From Oscillospiraceae bacterium (GTDB lineage Bacteria > Bacillota > Clostridia > Oscillospirales > Ruminococcaceae), in NCBI GenBank assembly GCA_017472735.1, contig JAFUOD010000019.1:1-64000 (forward strand): a stretch of DNA of 64,000 nucleotides. Direction: 5' to 3'. The first letter of the stretch is position 1. Every line of letters begins with the position of its first letter. Shown piece by piece: positions 40,306-47,975 of the stretch. Below the pieces are notes generated by a model. It had not been told where the DNA came from and made no database searches. It was given only the letters and a program-made list of their open reading frames with translations. The position numbers and the translations under genes are program-made.

Positions 40306-40345
40306 TTTACCCTCTGCTCTTAACGGGCAGAGGGTTAAATTTTTA
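40306..40345 (+). terminator. Bidirectional terminator after the FGGY kinase
   Basis: A 12-13-bp stem TTTACCCTCTGC/GCAGAGGGTTAAA followed by TTTTTATG, with A-rich flank on the other side, so it serves the convergent lipid-kinase operon too. Confidence 0.9.
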
Positions 40346-40358
40346 TGTTTATTAGGAT

Positions 40359-41252
40359 TTATTTTGCCTTTCTCATAACGTTTAAAGCCTTGTGATAATT
40401 AACTATCTCGCTTTTTTGATGTTCGCCGCCGTTTTCACCGTCAAGGGTCCACGCAAGGCCGTCATCACAGGTGATAGTCAGCCTGTTTGTTTTAAAATAC
40501 TCCAAAGCGCCGCTCGAAAAATCCCGCTTTAAAACATCCTGAGTTAAATTGTGCAGGTCGGTAAGCTTTTTCGGCGTTTTAATTAAAACGACCTCGAACA
40601 AGCCGTCGTCAAGCGAAATGTCATCGCTCATACGGTTTTTAATGCCTGCAACGTGCAGGGTGTTTGTAATAAGCCCCAAAAGGTAACTGCCCGAGCCCGA
40701 GCGTTCGTTGCACTCATAGCTTATATTATATTCCTTTATTGTAGGCAGTGAAGCGATGCCCTCTAAAACATAAGCCAAAAAGCCAAGTGCGTTTTTGGCA
40801 TCCTGAGGGGTGCTGTATGATACCTCGGTTAAGGCACCGAAGCCTGCAACATAAGTAAAATATCTGTCGTTATGCTTGCCGATATCGCAGGCAAATTCCT
40901 CGCCCGAAACAACGCATTCTGCGGCATCCATAGTCTTAAGAGGGATACCTACCGAGTGAGAAAAATCATTCGTCGAGCCGGCAGGGATATAACCGAAGGG
41001 CTTTTTGCAATCTGCCAGCATCAAGCCGTTTACGGCTTCGTTAAGGGTTCCGTCACCGCCCGAAACAACTGTAATGTCAAACTCGTTACAGCATTGCTTT
41101 ACGGTTTCAATGCAGTCTCCTCGTGACTGTGTGGGGTGGCAGGTAACGTCATAGCCGTGTTTGGTAAAAAGGTCAACAATGCCCGAAAGCTTGCGGGCAA
41201 TAAGCTGTGTGCCCGAATGAGGATTGTAAACAAACAAAAGCTTTTTTCTCAT
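40359..41252 (-). CDS. Diacylglycerol kinase-family lipid kinase
   Basis: 297 residues. LLFVYNPHSGTQLIARKL at the N-terminus, the catalytic glycine loop VVSGGDGTLNEAVNGL and PFGYIPAGSTNDFSHSVGIP define the DagK/YegS family. The C-terminal beta domain ends with DDGLAWTLDGENGG. Likely phosphorylates diacylglycerol or a related lipid for phospholipid recycling. Last gene of maf-small protein-this gene. Confidence 0.92.
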   Translation of the reverse strand: MRKKLLFVYNPHSGTQLIARKLSGIVDLFTKHGYDVTCHPTQSRGDCIETVKQCCNEFDITVVSGGDGTLNEAVNGLMLADCKKPFGYIPAGSTNDFSHSVGIPLKTMDAAECVVSGEEFACDIGKHNDRYFTYVAGFGALTEVSYSTPQDAKNALGFLAYVLEGIASLPTIKEYNISYECNERSGSGSYLLGLITNTLHVAGIKNRMSDDISLDDGLFEVVLIKTPKKLTDLHNLTQDVLKRDFSSGALEYFKTNRLTITCDDGLAWTLDGENGGEHQKSEIVNYHKALNVMRKAK

Positions 41253-41260
41253 TTTTATGC

Positions 41261-41581
41261 CTAAACCTTTCTGTAATAAAGATAATGTGCAACCACATAT
41301 CTTTTTTCTTCCGTATAGTCGTCAATACCGCTTATTTCAACGCCGTTACCGCTTAAAAGCTCGGCAACCGTGGCACCTTCAATACGGCACCTGAAAACCT
41401 CTTTTGCCTCGCACATAACAACAATAACGTCGTCTAAAACCGCAATTCCGCCGTTTTTGCCCAAAACACGCTCAACGCCGTCAACACGCTCAACTGCATA
41501 TTGCAAGGGCTTGCCGTCGAATCGTTCAAGCTGTTTTTTGTTTAAAGCATATTTATCCTTTTTCTTCTTAAAAAGTCCCAT
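41261..41581 (-). CDS. Conserved hypothetical protein (106 aa)
   Basis: A small soluble protein, basic at the N-terminus (MGLFKKKKDKYALNKKQLER), then a beta-rich body (RVLGKNGGIAVLDDVIVVM, RCRIEGATVAELLSGNGVEI, then YVVAHYLYYRKV). No catalytic motif. The MGLFKKKK start looks like a membrane-surface or ribosome-contact tail. Homologues in this group of bacteria tend to sit beside maf, suggesting a housekeeping role, but none is known to me. Sixteen bases after maf, nine before the lipid-kinase gene. Confidence 0.82.
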   Translation of the reverse strand: MGLFKKKKDKYALNKKQLERFDGKPLQYAVERVDGVERVLGKNGGIAVLDDVIVVMCEAKEVFRCRIEGATVAELLSGNGVEISGIDDYTEEKRYVVAHYLYYRKV

Positions 41582-41597
41582 AAAAGTCGATCCTCTG

Positions 41598-42179
41598 TCA
41601 GTTAAATAGATTCAAAAACTTTTCAATCTCAAGCCTAAGTTTTGCAATGGGGAAGCCCACAACATTGTAATAATCTCCCGAAATGGATTCAACAAACAGT
41701 GCCGCACCGTCCTGAATACCGTAAGCACCTGCTTTATCAAGAGGAGAACCCGATTGAAGATATTTAATTATGTCTTCCTCTTTTAGCGGGTAGAATTTAA
41801 CGTCGGTGTGTTGAGAAAATGACATTGTTTTGCCTCTTAAGCACAAACAAACTCCGCTTACAACGGTGTGCGTATTGCCCGAAAGTCTGCAAAGCATGTT
41901 AAATGCATCAGCAATATCCTTGGGCTTGCCTAAAATCTCGCCGTTAATTATAACAACGGTGTCACAGCCTATAACAAGTGAGTCGGGGTGCGATTTTGCA
42001 ACATCCAACGCTTTTCTTACCGATAAAAACTCGGGCACCTCAAAAACATCCAAACCGTTCGGCACGGTTTCGTCACAGCTCGAGGGAATGACCTCGAACT
42101 CGTCGGTTATATATTTTAAAAGCTCGTTCCTTCGCGGAGATTTTGAAGCTAAAATTACTTTTACGTCGTTAAAATTCAT
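41598..42179 (-). CDS. maf: Maf-family nucleotide pyrophosphatase
   Basis: Hydrolyses dTTP, UTP or modified pyrimidine triphosphates (house-cleaning), and is associated with septum inhibition when overexpressed. 193 residues with VILASKSPRRNELL, VIGCDTVVIINGEILGKP, LSGNTHTVVSGVCL and the DKAGAYGIQDGAALFVESI segment, all family hallmarks. The SD is weak (GAGGTG). First gene of a three-gene operon with a promoter at 42214-42242. Confidence 0.94.
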   Translation of the reverse strand: MNFNDVKVILASKSPRRNELLKYITDEFEVIPSSCDETVPNGLDVFEVPEFLSVRKALDVAKSHPDSLVIGCDTVVIINGEILGKPKDIADAFNMLCRLSGNTHTVVSGVCLCLRGKTMSFSQHTDVKFYPLKEEDIIKYLQSGSPLDKAGAYGIQDGAALFVESISGDYYNVVGFPIAKLRLEIEKFLNLFN

Positions 42180-42213
42180 GGCAGTAACACCTCGCTAACG
42201 TTTCTATATTAAA

Positions 42214-42242
42214 ATAATAGCACAACAGTTCAGCAAAATCAA
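42214..42242 (-). promoter_or_regulatory. Sigma-A promoter of the maf operon
   Basis: On the minus strand, -35 TTGATT, 17-bp spacer, -10 TATTAT. Confidence 0.7.
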
Positions 42243-42243
42243 C

Positions 42244-42273
42244 TTGACAGATTGCGAAAACTTGAATTATAAT
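42244..42273 (+). promoter_or_regulatory. Sigma-A promoter of the ArsP_2 permease gene
   Basis: -35 TTGACA (42244-42249), 18-bp spacer, -10 TATAAT (42268-42273). Back to back with the maf promoter. Confidence 0.75.
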
Positions 42274-42304
42274 AAGATGATTTTATAATTTAAAAGGAGA
42301 AAGC

Positions 42305-43159
42305 ATGGACCACTTTTTTGAGATTTTATCGCACACATTTTTAGATACGGTTAAAATGCTGCCGTTTTTATTCGGCGTTTATCTGCTTATTGAATTTTTA
42401 GAGCACAAGGCGACAGGCAAGCTTGCAAATGTTTTACGCAGGTTAGGTCCCTTTGGCCCTGTTGGAGGGGCAGCGCTAGGCTGTCTGCCTCAGTGCGGAT
42501 TTTCGGTTGCGGCATCGAATTTATATTCGGGCAGGCTGATAAGCCTTGGCACACTTTTGGCAGTGTTTATTGCAACAAGCGATGAAGCTATTCCGATTTT
42601 ACTTTCGAGCCCGAACAGTATGGGCGATGTGTGGAAGCTTATTTTGGCAAAGGTTATTATTGCGATAATTGCAGGTCTTTTTGTCGATGGTGTTATACGC
42701 TTTTTTAAACGCAGAAGCAACGAAGAAGCCGAGCCTTATGTTGACCTTTGCGAAAACTGCGGGTGTGAAAACCACGGAATCTGGCTTTCGGCATTAAAGC
42801 ACACTTTGCAGATATTTATTTTCTTGTTCGCTATAGCGCTTGCATTAGAGGCGCTTATGCACATTGCAGGCGAGGAGCTTTTGAGCAAAATTTTAATGCA
42901 AAACTCGATTTTCCAGCCGATTTTAGCTGCACTTATCGGGCTTATACCAAACTGTGCGCCCTCGGTTGTTTTAACCGATCTTTATGTAAACGGAAACCTT
43001 TCATTCGGTTCGGTTGTTGCCGGACTTTCGACAGGTGCAGGCATGGGCTTGGTGGTTCTTTTTAAGGTGAATAAGAACCTAAAGCAGAACGTGGCTATTG
43101 TTGGTGTTTTATATGTGATCGGTGCGCTTTCGGGCATGATAATTGATCTGGTGTTTTAA
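42305..43159 (+). CDS. Putative heavy-metal/arsenic exporter, ArsP_2 (10TM) family
   Basis: 284 residues, strongly hydrophobic, with two homologous halves: GGAALGCLPQCGFSVAASNL in the first and GLIPNCAPSVVLTDLYVNGN in the second, each an inverted-repeat substrate loop with Pro and Cys. LGTLLAVFIATSDEA and SVVAGLSTGAGMG are the paired following motifs. The central cytosolic loop is Cys-rich (CENCGCENH), a possible metal-sensing site. It is annotated elsewhere as manganese or arsenic transporter; the substrate is not known. Monocistronic. Confidence 0.88.
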   Translation: MDHFFEILSHTFLDTVKMLPFLFGVYLLIEFLEHKATGKLANVLRRLGPFGPVGGAALGCLPQCGFSVAASNLYSGRLISLGTLLAVFIATSDEAIPILLSSPNSMGDVWKLILAKVIIAIIAGLFVDGVIRFFKRRSNEEAEPYVDLCENCGCENHGIWLSALKHTLQIFIFLFAIALALEALMHIAGEELLSKILMQNSIFQPILAALIGLIPNCAPSVVLTDLYVNGNLSFGSVVAGLSTGAGMGLVVLFKVNKNLKQNVAIVGVLYVIGALSGMIIDLVF

Positions 43160-43167
43160 AAAAGTAA

Positions 43168-43212
43168 CCCTGCAAGGACTTATACGGTCTTGCAGGGCTT
43201 TGCGCTTTTTTA
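43168..43212 (+). terminator. Terminator of the ArsP_2 gene
   Basis: Stem CCCTGCAAG/CTTGCAGGG followed by CTTTGCGCTTTTTT. Confidence 0.8.
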
Positions 43213-43215
43213 GGG

Positions 43216-43368
43216 GGCGGCGTGCCCACCGCCACGCCGCAGGCGTGAGTGGCGGAGCGTGCCGCCTTCCGTTTTCAGCTTTTTCCGCTTCTTGAAAAAC
43301 TGCGCTTCAAGGCGCCTCCACCGCCTTATCCTGTCCCTTTCGGGACGCATAAGCCGACGTCGGCGCTT
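43216..43368. repeat. GC-rich multi-hairpin intergenic element 8 (subfamily B)
   Basis: GGCGGC (43216-43221) pairs with GCCGCC (43261-43266) around an inner CCGCCA/TGGCGG stem. A second block runs from GCGCCTCCACC (43312-43322) to GACGTCGGCGC (43356-43366), with GTCCC/GGGAC inside. The same boundary motifs occur in element 4. It fills the convergent gap between the permease and the M23 gene. Confidence 0.72.
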
Positions 43369-43382
43369 GAAAACCGCTGATT

Positions 43383-44081
43383 TTATTTATACGGCTCAAT
43401 ATACGAAACAGGGTCTATCCATTCGTTGCCGTATTTAAGCGCAAAGTGCAAATGCGGCTCCATGTCCGATTCAATATCGGCGGTGTTGCCTACTGTGCCA
43501 ATGATCTGACCTGCCGATACCTCGTCACCTGCGGTTACGTTGATCTGCGGGTCAAGCCCGAAGTAATAGCCGCTGATCCCGTCGTTGTGGTCTATAACAA
43601 CGCAGTTTCCCCACAACGAATCTGTGTAGACCTCGTTAACTGTGCCTGCTGTCATCGCCTTTACCTCGGTGCCTATCTCGGCTTTAATGTCAACGCCGTC
43701 ATGCGTTCTCCACACACCGCTTGGCGACTTGACCAACTCGCCGTCCGAGAACTCGTTGATGATCTCACCGTTTACCGGCATATATACTGCCTGCTCATAA
43801 AAAAGTGTTTCAAGGTCAGATGTAATGTCCTGGGGAGGAGTCTGTGTGTCTGTTTCGCTTTGTTCCTTTTCAATGTCAGAAAGTACGGCGTCAACCTCAC
43901 TGAAATCAAGGTCGGGAATGACGTGCTGTTCATCGTCGGCAGCAAGGCCTTCAGTCAACGAATTGACCGCAATTTTATAGCCGGCGGCTGTTACAGCCGA
44001 AACAGCCAGCACACCCACGCAGAGCATGATATACAGCCCTTTGCCGCCAAATATATTTCGTCCTGACTTGACTTTTTTCAT
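43383..44081 (-). CDS. M23-family peptidoglycan endopeptidase, SpoIIQ-like
   Basis: 232 residues: a basic N-terminus, one membrane helix (YIMLCVGVLAVSAVTAAGYK), an acidic linker, then a LytM/M23 domain. Its zinc ligands are intact: RTHDGVDIKA (His-x-x-x-Asp) and EPHLHFAL (His-x-His), so it should be an active endopeptidase like clostridial SpoIIQ. SpoIIQ bridges forespore and mother cell during engulfment. The ATG at 44081 is chosen over 44105 because the SpoIIQ start is Met-Lys-Lys; SD evidence is weak for both. A forespore-type promoter candidate lies at 44151-44180. Confidence 0.85.
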   Translation of the reverse strand: MKKVKSGRNIFGGKGLYIMLCVGVLAVSAVTAAGYKIAVNSLTEGLAADDEQHVIPDLDFSEVDAVLSDIEKEQSETDTQTPPQDITSDLETLFYEQAVYMPVNGEIINEFSDGELVKSPSGVWRTHDGVDIKAEIGTEVKAMTAGTVNEVYTDSLWGNCVVIDHNDGISGYYFGLDPQINVTAGDEVSAGQIIGTVGNTADIESDMEPHLHFALKYGNEWIDPVSYIEPYK

Positions 44082-44150
44082 AATTGTACTCGCTTTCTCC
44101 GGCATATGTTATTTTTCGGGAATTCCTGTGCCGGCAGGGAAATCTAAGTT

Positions 44151-44180
44151 AAGTATTCACTCAAATTATGAATTTATGCA
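44151..44180 (-). promoter_or_regulatory. Candidate sigma-F/G promoter of the SpoIIQ-like gene
   Basis: On the minus strand, TGCATA, 17-bp spacer, AATACTT. The -35 box and spacing are the same as for spoVAD here. spoIIQ is sigma-F-dependent in Bacillus subtilis. Confidence 0.4.
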
Positions 44181-44213
44181 GTCAAGACGAAATTTTTGCG
44201 GTGTTTTGCTTGC

Positions 44214-44242
44214 TTGACAATTTGTGCGGACGGTAGTATTAT
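44214..44242 (+). promoter_or_regulatory. Sigma-A promoter of queT
   Basis: -35 TTGACA (44214-44219), 17-bp spacer, -10 TATTAT (44237-44242). Confidence 0.8.
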
Positions 44243-44262
44243 ATCTTTGTCAATTTAATATA

Positions 44263-44306
44263 TGAGGTGTACCTGCTAACCACCTCAAAACAAATTAAAA
44301 CAGGAG
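44263..44306 (+). promoter_or_regulatory. PreQ1 riboswitch (type I-like)
   Basis: Short stem TGAGGT/ACCTCA closes a loop containing CTGCTAACC and is followed by the A-rich tail AAAACAAATTAAAAC that runs into the SD (CAGGAG). This is the compact pseudoknot layout of preQ1-I riboswitches, and the gene below is queT. Ligand binding would sequester the SD and lower translation of the transporter. Confidence 0.78.
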
Positions 44307-44315
44307 ATTATTAAA

Positions 44316-44795
44316 ATGAAAAAGTATTCGCTCACTCGGCTTGCACGTCTTTCAATCGTCGCATCGGTTTATGTTGTTTTAACACTCGGTCTTGGGTTTA
44401 TGTCTTTTGGAGGGATCCAGTTCAGAATCGCCGAGGCGTTGATGCTTTTGTGTTTTTATAAAAAAGATTACGGTATATCGCTTATCATAGGCTGTTTAAT
44501 AGCCAATATGTTCAGCCCTATGGCGGCACTCGATATGGTTTTCGGCACACTTGCAACAGCAATTGCCGTTTTGCTTATTTACATTTCGCCGAATATCTAT
44601 GCGGCTTCTTTAGCGCCTGTTATTACAAACGGATTTATAATTGCCGCCGAGCTTAAGTATGCATTCGACCTGCCGTTTTGGTTAAGCGCATTGCAGGTTG
44701 CTTTCGGAGAATTTGTGTGTGTAACAATTCTGGGCGTAGTCATGTTCAAATCCCTCGAGAAAAACAAGCGCTTTATGGAGCTTATAACAAAATAG
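44316..44795 (+). CDS. queT: Queuosine precursor transporter QueT
   Basis: The substrate-specific (S) component of an energy-coupling-factor transporter for queuosine precursors. 159 residues, about five to six membrane helices. The pattern LARLSIVASVYVVLTLGLGF, then QFRIAEALMLLCFYKKDYGI, LIIGCLIANMFSP and DMVFGTLATAIAVL is diagnostic of the family. It needs ECF A and T subunits encoded elsewhere. A preQ1 riboswitch overlaps its SD, which supports the substrate call. Confidence 0.94.
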   Translation: MKKYSLTRLARLSIVASVYVVLTLGLGFMSFGGIQFRIAEALMLLCFYKKDYGISLIIGCLIANMFSPMAALDMVFGTLATAIAVLLIYISPNIYAASLAPVITNGFIIAAELKYAFDLPFWLSALQVAFGEFVCVTILGVVMFKSLEKNKRFMELITK

Positions 44796-44806
44796 AAAAA
44801 ATAAAT

Positions 44807-44845
44807 CCGCGGGTGCAATATTTTAGCACTCGCGGTTGTATTATT
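44807..44845 (+). terminator. Terminator of queT
   Basis: Stem CCGCGGGTGC/GCACTCGCGG with one mismatch, then TTGTATTATTT. Confidence 0.7.
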
Positions 44846-44940
44846 TCATGAAGAGCCTTTTAGGTCAGACACTGTCCTAACTTATTCTTCGTTGTTCATG
44901 TTTCGGCGCTCCCTCGCTTACCAAAGCGGGGGAGTTTGCT

Positions 44941-45795
44941 TTATAAAGCTGTAAACTCGCAATATAATTCGTACACTTTTTCAATATCATAGTTTATCAT
45001 ATCATCAAAGCTATGCGTTTTAAGCAAATGATGCACGAACTCAGCACCCAAATAATACCCAACATCGCCTTTTCCGCAATAATCGCACCAGTCTCCGAAA
45101 TAGCGCTGGTTAAACTGTGTCATGCTGTCTAAATCGCTGTTGAAATCACGCTTGATTTGAGGTAAATGCTCGCGGCACCAGTCATTCCAACCGTTAATGT
45201 CTTGGTGATAATAATTCAAATCGCCTACCAAAGCCTGCTCAAAATACATAGCAACTCCTTCGGTAAAAAGCTGCCAAACAAAGTTTGATCTACTGTCACT
45301 CGATTCACGCTCGAGGATTCCGTGCTGCATCTGATAAACGTGCCCAAGCTCGTGGTAGATAAGCCCTCGCATAGAGTTAATATCTTGCCAGTTAAGCTCT
45401 AAGATCTTCTCAACGCCCAAAAGAACTGTAACTCTGCCGCTTAAGCTTGTAACCCAACCTGCGGCATTGCACAGGCCAAGATATAAAATGATATGTACAT
45501 CAAGTTCTTTCCCGAATCGGCAGACGACTTTTTGGTTGAGGTTATCGGTCACTTTAACAAACGAATCGTGCAAAGTGCCAAGCTTGTTGTTGGTGCAAAC
45601 ATTGTTTATAATGGGCAAAAAGTCCTTTTCAAAGGTGTATTTGCCTGTTGCAATATATTCGTTCATATCGCTTAAAAGCATATCAGCAAGCCCAAAGTGT
45701 ATGCCGTCAGCATACTCTTTCCACCTTTCAAGGTTGAAAGTTCCGCTGTTATAAAGGTTTTTAACCAAAGAAAACGTATCTGTAATTTTAATCAT
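44941..45795 (-). CDS. Putative zinc metalloprotease (gluzincin-like, HExxH)
   Basis: About 284 residues, cytosolic. The active site LIYHELGHVYQMQHG carries HExxH and LFTEGVAMYFEQ supplies the likely third zinc ligand Glu, as in DUF2268-like and related gluzincins. Around it the protein is not recognised further, and the substrate is unknown. The ATG at 45795 has GGTGA six bases ahead; a GTG three codons earlier overlaps that SD. A terminator hairpin separates it from the sugar isomerase upstream. Confidence 0.85.
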   Translation of the reverse strand: MIKITDTFSLVKNLYNSGTFNLERWKEYADGIHFGLADMLLSDMNEYIATGKYTFEKDFLPIINNVCTNNKLGTLHDSFVKVTDNLNQKVVCRFGKELDVHIILYLGLCNAAGWVTSLSGRVTVLLGVEKILELNWQDINSMRGLIYHELGHVYQMQHGILERESSDSRSNFVWQLFTEGVAMYFEQALVGDLNYYHQDINGWNDWCREHLPQIKRDFNSDLDSMTQFNQRYFGDWCDYCGKGDVGYYLGAEFVHHLLKTHSFDDMINYDIEKVYELYCEFTAL

Positions 45796-45811
45796 AATAA
45801 TCACCGTGTGT

Positions 45812-45842
45812 TAAAACACCCTCGCCTTAAAAACGAGGGTGT
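45812..45842 (-). terminator. Terminator between the sugar isomerase and the zincin gene
   Basis: A 9-bp stem ACACCCTCG/CGAGGGTGT followed on the minus strand by TTTAAC. Probably partial, since the zincin gene has no evident promoter of its own. Confidence 0.65.
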
Positions 45843-45847
45843 TTGCT

Positions 45848-46666
45848 TTATATGTTGTATTTGTTTATATATTCTTTAACCGTATTAATGCTTTGATTTA
45901 ACTGCACAAAATCCACTTCTCCGCTTTGGTTAAACGAGGTTGCCTCAACGGTGAAATCGCCGTTATAGCCAATGCTTGAGAGCTGTGAAAAGAAGCCGTC
46001 GAAATCAATATTTCCCTTGCCGATGTGAAGTGTTTTAAGATTTGCCCAATCCATGTGACCGCCGCGGTAATCGTTAACGTGAATATGACAGATGTTTTGC
46101 CAAAAATGCCTGTTTTCTTCAAAAAATATATCGTAAAGCTGAGAGTGAAAAGCTGCCATTTTTGTGTCAAATGTAAAGCCTATGTCGTCATACTCCTGCT
46201 TAAGCTCTTTAAGATGAGTCATTGGGTCGCGGCGGTTGCAAACAACATTTTCGCATGTAAGCTTTAAACCAAAATCGTTTGCAATTTTGTTAAGCGTGGG
46301 GTATGCCAAAATGTTTCTTTCAATTACACTGTCCGACACCATGCCGTTCCAAAGATGAAGAACCAGTGCTTTTGAACCGATATTCGAGGCGCACTCGCAG
46401 TTGATCTTAAAGTTCTCAAGCGCTTTTGCGGTTTCGCCTGCACTTATAAGTTCGCCAATGCTTTTCTCACAGTGCAAGGTCGGAAAGACTAAATCAAGCG
46501 AACAAAGATATTTCGTCAGCTCGTCGCACCTTTCTAACCAATCCGAGTAAAACATAAGCTCATAGCCGTCGCAGTTGATTTTTTGAGAGAATTCGCCCAA
46601 AAGATAAAAGTTGCGGTTAACAGGTCTGCCGATTATGCAGCCCGTAGAACATAAAACCTTTTTCAT
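45848..46666 (-). CDS. Sugar phosphate isomerase/epimerase family (AP endonuclease 2-like TIM barrel)
   Basis: 272 residues of the xylose-isomerase-like TIM barrel. Metal-ligand-like residues are spread as in the family: TLHCEK, KALVLHLWNGM, LTCENVVCN (Glu), FTFDTKMAAF (Asp), CHIHVNDYRG (His-x-His-x-x-Asp), LHIGKGNIDFDGFF and FTVEAT (last Glu). The substrate is not known. The SD AAAAAGGG is close to the ATG. 24 bases after the small exporter gene, so likely one unit with it. Confidence 0.88.
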   Translation of the reverse strand: MKKVLCSTGCIIGRPVNRNFYLLGEFSQKINCDGYELMFYSDWLERCDELTKYLCSLDLVFPTLHCEKSIGELISAGETAKALENFKINCECASNIGSKALVLHLWNGMVSDSVIERNILAYPTLNKIANDFGLKLTCENVVCNRRDPMTHLKELKQEYDDIGFTFDTKMAAFHSQLYDIFFEENRHFWQNICHIHVNDYRGGHMDWANLKTLHIGKGNIDFDGFFSQLSSIGYNGDFTVEATSFNQSGEVDFVQLNQSINTVKEYINKYNI

Positions 46667-46690
46667 GTTAATCCCTTTTTAAAAAATCAT

Positions 46691-47170
46691 TCAGAACAGG
46701 AATGTAAAGCCGTAAGAAACAGCGGTCATAATAAATCCCGCAATCAAAACTCCTGCAAAAATGGAAAGTATCGACTTCTTTTTGCTTATTCCCAAAACTC
46801 CTGCCGCCATCGCACCTGTCCATGCGCCTGTACCCGGCAAGGGTATTGCAACGAATATTAAAAGACCGAACACCTTATATTTCTCGATTTTTTCTTGGTT
46901 GCGGTAAGCTTTTCTTTCAAGCCATTCCGCAAATTTTGCAAAAGAACCGCCCATGCGCTTTAAAATTTCAAAAACCTTATCTACAAAAAAGAGGATGAAC
47001 GGCACGGGCACCATGTTACCCAAAACCGCAACAGCAAAAGCTACCCATGGGTCAAGCCCGAAGCCGACGCCGTAGGGTATGCCTCCTCTAAGCTCGACAA
47101 CGGGGAGCATTGAAATTATAAAAGTGGCAACAAGCTTGCCGATATATGATTGAGTGAGCCAAGCTAACAT
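46691..47170 (-). CDS. Small multidrug export protein family (COG2426)
   Basis: 159 residues, four to five membrane helices, with the family segment FIISMLPVVELRGGIPYGVG and the C-terminal IPLPGTGAWTGAMAAGVLGI. The basic cytosolic stretch LERKAYRNQEKIEKYK links the halves. Named for a reported role in export, but no substrate is established. Promoter at 47201-47229; GAAAGGATG ahead of the ATG. Confidence 0.9.
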   Translation of the reverse strand: MLAWLTQSYIGKLVATFIISMLPVVELRGGIPYGVGFGLDPWVAFAVAVLGNMVPVPFILFFVDKVFEILKRMGGSFAKFAEWLERKAYRNQEKIEKYKVFGLLIFVAIPLPGTGAWTGAMAAGVLGISKKKSILSIFAGVLIAGFIMTAVSYGFTFLF

Positions 47171-47200
47171 AAAAGCATCCTTTCAAAAGTACTAACTGAT

Positions 47201-47229
47201 ATAATACTATGTTTTCGGCTTGCGGTCAA
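47201..47229 (-). promoter_or_regulatory. Sigma-A promoter of the small-exporter unit
   Basis: On the minus strand, -35 TTGACC, 17-bp spacer, -10 TATTAT. Confidence 0.75.
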
Positions 47230-47278
47230 GAATAATATATGTTATCATTACATTAATTAACAGGCTGGAGGTCTTGAT

Positions 47279-47770
47279 ATGTCAGATGTGAAGAAAAACG
47301 TTGAGCTTACCCGATGGGTGCCAAAGGGCAAATACCGTCATAAAAAAGGCAACGAATACGAAGTTATCGGTTATGCCAAGCACTCGGAGACTTTAGAGGA
47401 TATGATTATCTATAAAGCTCTTTACGGCGAGGGGCTGACGTGGGTAAGACCTGCCGGAATGTTTTTGGACGAAGGCAGATTTACATATTTAGGCGAGGAA
47501 GAAGTTGAATCACGCTGCGGCTTGCACTGCAAAACCTGCGAGTGGCGTGAGCCTTGCAACTGCGGCGGATGTATTGAAACAATGGGCAAGCCTTTTCACG
47601 GTGAATGCCCTGTGGCAGTTTGCTGCCAAAGCAAGGGAATTGAGCATTGCGGAGAGTGTGAAAACATCCCCTGCGAGCTGTTAACGCAATATTCCTGCGA
47701 CCCCGAACACGGTGACACCCCAAAGGGCGCACGAATTGCACAGTGCAAACGCTGGAAATGCCGACACTGA
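47279..47770 (+). CDS. DUF1653-DUF3795 fusion protein
   Basis: 163 residues joining two small domains. Residues 10-65 match DUF1653 (GKYRHKKGNEYEVIGYAKHS, then MIIYKALYGEGLTWVRP). Residues 78-163 carry 15 or so cysteines in the DUF3795 pattern (CGLHCKTCEWREPCNCGGC, CPVAVCCQSKGIEHCGEC), probably a zinc- or cluster-binding module. Neither domain has an established activity. GGAGG lies seven bases ahead of the ATG. Monocistronic as far as seen. Confidence 0.86.
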   Translation: MSDVKKNVELTRWVPKGKYRHKKGNEYEVIGYAKHSETLEDMIIYKALYGEGLTWVRPAGMFLDEGRFTYLGEEEVESRCGLHCKTCEWREPCNCGGCIETMGKPFHGECPVAVCCQSKGIEHCGECENIPCELLTQYSCDPEHGDTPKGARIAQCKRWKCRH

Positions 47771-47896
47771 TATTTATTGTCTGTTAAGGCGGGATTTATC
47801 CCTCCGCCGCCTTCTGCGGAACCTCCCTTTTAAAAAGTGGGGCTGATTGCAAGAGAACCGCAAAAGCTTTAGCTATTTAAATTACTGATTTTTTGT

Positions 47897-47925
47897 TGCA
47901 ACACGGCTAAGGATATGCTATAATT
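47897..47925 (+). promoter_or_regulatory. Sigma-A promoter of the papain-like gene
   Basis: -35 TTGCAA (47897-47902), 17-bp spacer, -10 TATAAT (47920-47925). Confidence 0.75.
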
Positions 47926-47975
47926 TAAAAGTTGAAAAAACGCACATTTGTAAGATTATAGGAGTATCCCGATTA

